Source: Puniceispirillum sp965657105
GTDB taxonomy: Bacteria; Pseudomonadota; Alphaproteobacteria; Puniceispirillales; Puniceispirillaceae
NCBI RefSeq assembly: GCF_965657105.1
Contig: NZ_CBFHNB010000083.1
Location: 1 to 6,596, forward strand
Direction: 5' to 3'
Length of the DNA stretch: 6,596 nucleotides
The translations under genes were made by a program, and so were the position numbers. Of the stretch, positions 5,586 to 6,596 are shown in pieces (the stretch's first letter is position 1; each line of letters opens with the position of its first letter). The notes under the pieces were generated by a model. That model had not been told where the DNA came from, ran no database searches, and saw nothing but the letters and a program-made list of their open reading frames with translations.

Positions 5586-6356
5586 ATGGACTTAGAAATG
5601 CTTGCCCAGGCTCTCGAACCTGTTGTCCTTAAAGCTGGCGCAAAGATCATGGAGATTCATGACCAAGACCCGAATGTGGATTTCAAAAGCGATGGCTCAC
5701 CTGTAACCGGCGCTGATCGCGCCGCTGAGGCCATTATTCTGCCTGCATTAGCCCAGCTGGCACCAGACATAATTGTAATATCTGAAGAAAATGCCGCCAG
5801 CCATAGCCTGAAAGCGCCACATAGATTCTTTCTTGTTGATCCCTTGGATGGCACAAAAGAATTTTTGAAACGCGATGGCAAAGGCAGTTTCACCGTGAAT
5901 ATCGCGTTGATTGAAAATAGGGTGCCGATCATGGGCGTTGTTTATGCACCTGCTCTTGATCGTTTGTTTGTTGGTATTATTGGAAAAGGCGCTAGTGAAA
6001 AATCCGCAGATACATCTACAGCTCTATCTATCCGCATGCCCCCTGCCAGCGGGGTCTTGGCCGTGGCAAGCGCATCGCATAGAGATGAAGCAACCAACAA
6101 ATGGCTAGCCGAACATGATATAGCGAACACAATATCAATTGGATCGTCCTTGAAATTTTGTCTTGTTGCGGCAGGTGAGGCAGATGTCTATCCACGGTTT
6201 GGCCCAACAATGGAATGGGATACCGGGGCTGGTGATGCGGTGCTGCGCGCCGCTGGTGGGCATATGACGCATCTTGATGACAGCGTATTTCTATATGGGA
6301 AGCCAGATTACAGGAATGATGCCTTTATTGCATGGGGCGGGTTCAAAGCTTCATAG
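5586..6356 (+). CDS. cysQ: 3'(2'),5'-bisphosphate nucleotidase (CysQ)
   Basis: An inositol-monophosphatase-fold, magnesium-dependent phosphatase that hydrolyses 3'-phosphoadenosine 5'-phosphate (PAP) to AMP, removing the inhibitory product left after PAPS is used. With the ATG at 5586 the protein has 256 residues, normal for CysQ. Metal-ligand motifs are all present: SEEN (66-69), DPLDGTKEF (85-93), and MEWDTGAGDAVLRAAGG near the C terminus with D212. SDGSPVTGADRAAE (about 35-48) is the usual N-terminal signature. A small insertion, KRDGKGSFTVNIALI, follows the DGTKEF motif; other members typically have NRNGEFTVNIALI. An upstream in-frame TTG (5571) would add five residues. The ATG is preferred because of a GGGA 9 bases before it and because the protein starts MDLEML, as family members do. 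The gene lies 65 bp after cysNC with no clear terminator between, so it is probably co-transcribed. Confidence 0.93.
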   Translation: MDLEMLAQALEPVVLKAGAKIMEIHDQDPNVDFKSDGSPVTGADRAAEAIILPALAQLAPDIIVISEENAASHSLKAPHRFFLVDPLDGTKEFLKRDGKGSFTVNIALIENRVPIMGVVYAPALDRLFVGIIGKGASEKSADTSTALSIRMPPASGVLAVASASHRDEATNKWLAEHDIANTISIGSSLKFCLVAAGEADVYPRFGPTMEWDTGAGDAVLRAAGGHMTHLDDSVFLYGKPDYRNDAFIAWGGFKAS

Positions 6357-6378
6357 ACCTTGTATGAAAATATTAGAA

Positions 6379-6391
6379 CAACATGATGTTG
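6379..6391. repeat. Short palindrome downstream of cysQ
   Basis: CAACAT-G-ATGTTG, 6-bp perfect arms around one base, 22 bp after the cysQ stop. No T-run follows, so it is not a typical terminator. Confidence 0.4.
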
Positions 6392-6398
6392 CGGTGTA

Positions 6399-6410
6399 GA
6401 ATGATCATTC
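6399..6410. repeat. Perfect 12-bp palindrome
   Basis: GAATGATCATTC reads the same on both strands. It lies 7 bp after the previous palindrome and could be a protein-binding site for the gene starting at the right edge. Confidence 0.4.
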
Positions 6411-6453
6411 GTTATCTTCAAATCAACAGCCTTTAATGACTCTAAAGCTGGCA

Positions 6454-6466
6454 TGTGACTGTCACA
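6454..6466. repeat. 13-bp palindrome TGTGAC-T-GTCACA
   Basis: Perfect 6-bp arms around a central T. The half-site TGTGA resembles the CRP/FNR recognition word, but the spacing between half-sites is only 3 bases, where that family needs 6 (or 4 for FNR words). It lies just upstream of the candidate promoter at 6474-6503. Confidence 0.4.
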
Positions 6467-6473
6467 ATCATGT

Positions 6474-6503
6474 TTGATATTCGATATATGCCGCCCATAA
6501 ATA
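6474..6503 (+). promoter_or_regulatory. Candidate promoter for the gene at the right edge
   Basis: TTGATA (6474-6479) and TAAATA (6498-6503) at 18-bp spacing resemble a sigma70 promoter about 45 bases before the ATG at 6547. A direct repeat AAATATACC (6499-6507 and 6511-6519) overlaps the -10 and start region. Confidence 0.3.
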
Positions 6504-6546
6504 TACCCACAAATATACCTGTCAGATTTAACCGTAAAGTCCCGAT

Positions 6547-6596
6547 ATGAGCTCCCGTTACACCGCTGCTAAAGACGATCCGCCAACCACACAGAT
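6547..6596 (+). CDS. Possible start of a further gene, truncated by the window
   Basis: An ATG at 6547 opens a frame to the end of the window (16 full codons, beginning MSSRYTAAKDDPPTTQ). An in-frame stop lies just upstream (6535-6537), so the ATG is the natural start if this is a gene. A promoter-like pair and several palindromes precede it, but the ribosome binding site is weak (AAAG only). The stretch is too short to assign a function. Confidence 0.35.
   Translation, partial: MSSRYTAAKDDPPTTQ

Noticed and set aside
6454..6466. CRP/FNR binding site
   Set aside because: TGTGA and TCACA are separated by 3 bases, not the 6 required for CRP, so it is only recorded as a palindrome.

Overview
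The window looks like an alphaproteobacterial chromosome segment of moderate, somewhat AT-leaning composition. This rests mainly on the sulfate-activation genes, including the NodQ-type CysN-CysC fusion, and on the general style of the proteins. The lineage is inference; there is no rRNA or other marker gene.

Left edge (1 to about 640, minus strand): this is the edge of a mobile or accessory element. A small AlpA-like helix-turn-helix gene (281-469) overlaps by 8 bp the start of a gene that runs off the left end (1-288). The visible 96 residues of that gene resemble the archaeo-eukaryotic primase (AEP) domain of the TOTE type. A good sigma70-like promoter (614-642) and an untranslated leader with inverted repeats lie upstream. 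No integrase is visible.

Middle left (about 640-1406): this stretch has no convincing intact gene. It holds clustered GGTCC-rich palindromic repeats, a perfect 21-bp tandem duplication, a 12-bp tandem duplication, an imperfect hairpin, and a possible frameshifted remnant of an AbrB-family membrane protein. It looks like a decayed boundary between accessory DNA and the conserved genes to the right.

Centre (1407-1919): a YqaA-family inner-membrane protein (SNARE-associated/DedA-like fold). Its GTG start overlaps the stop codon of the AbrB-like remnant.

Right half (2156-6356, plus strand): a sulfate-activation cluster. CysD (small subunit of ATP sulfurylase) and a fused CysN-CysC (GTPase subunit plus APS kinase) overlap by one base. 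CysQ (3'-phosphoadenosine phosphatase) follows 65 bp later. Together they convert sulfate to APS and then PAPS, and remove PAP, the product left after the sulfonate group is used. No PAPS reductase or sulfotransferase is visible, so the use of the PAPS (assimilation or sulfation of a cell polymer) is undetermined. The most unusual item is CysD: it carries about 197 extra N-terminal residues before a complete 296-residue CysD domain. I do not recognise this extension; its start looks helix-turn-helix-like.

Right edge (6357-6596): AT-rich intergenic DNA with three short palindromes, a possible promoter, and perhaps the first 16 codons of another gene.
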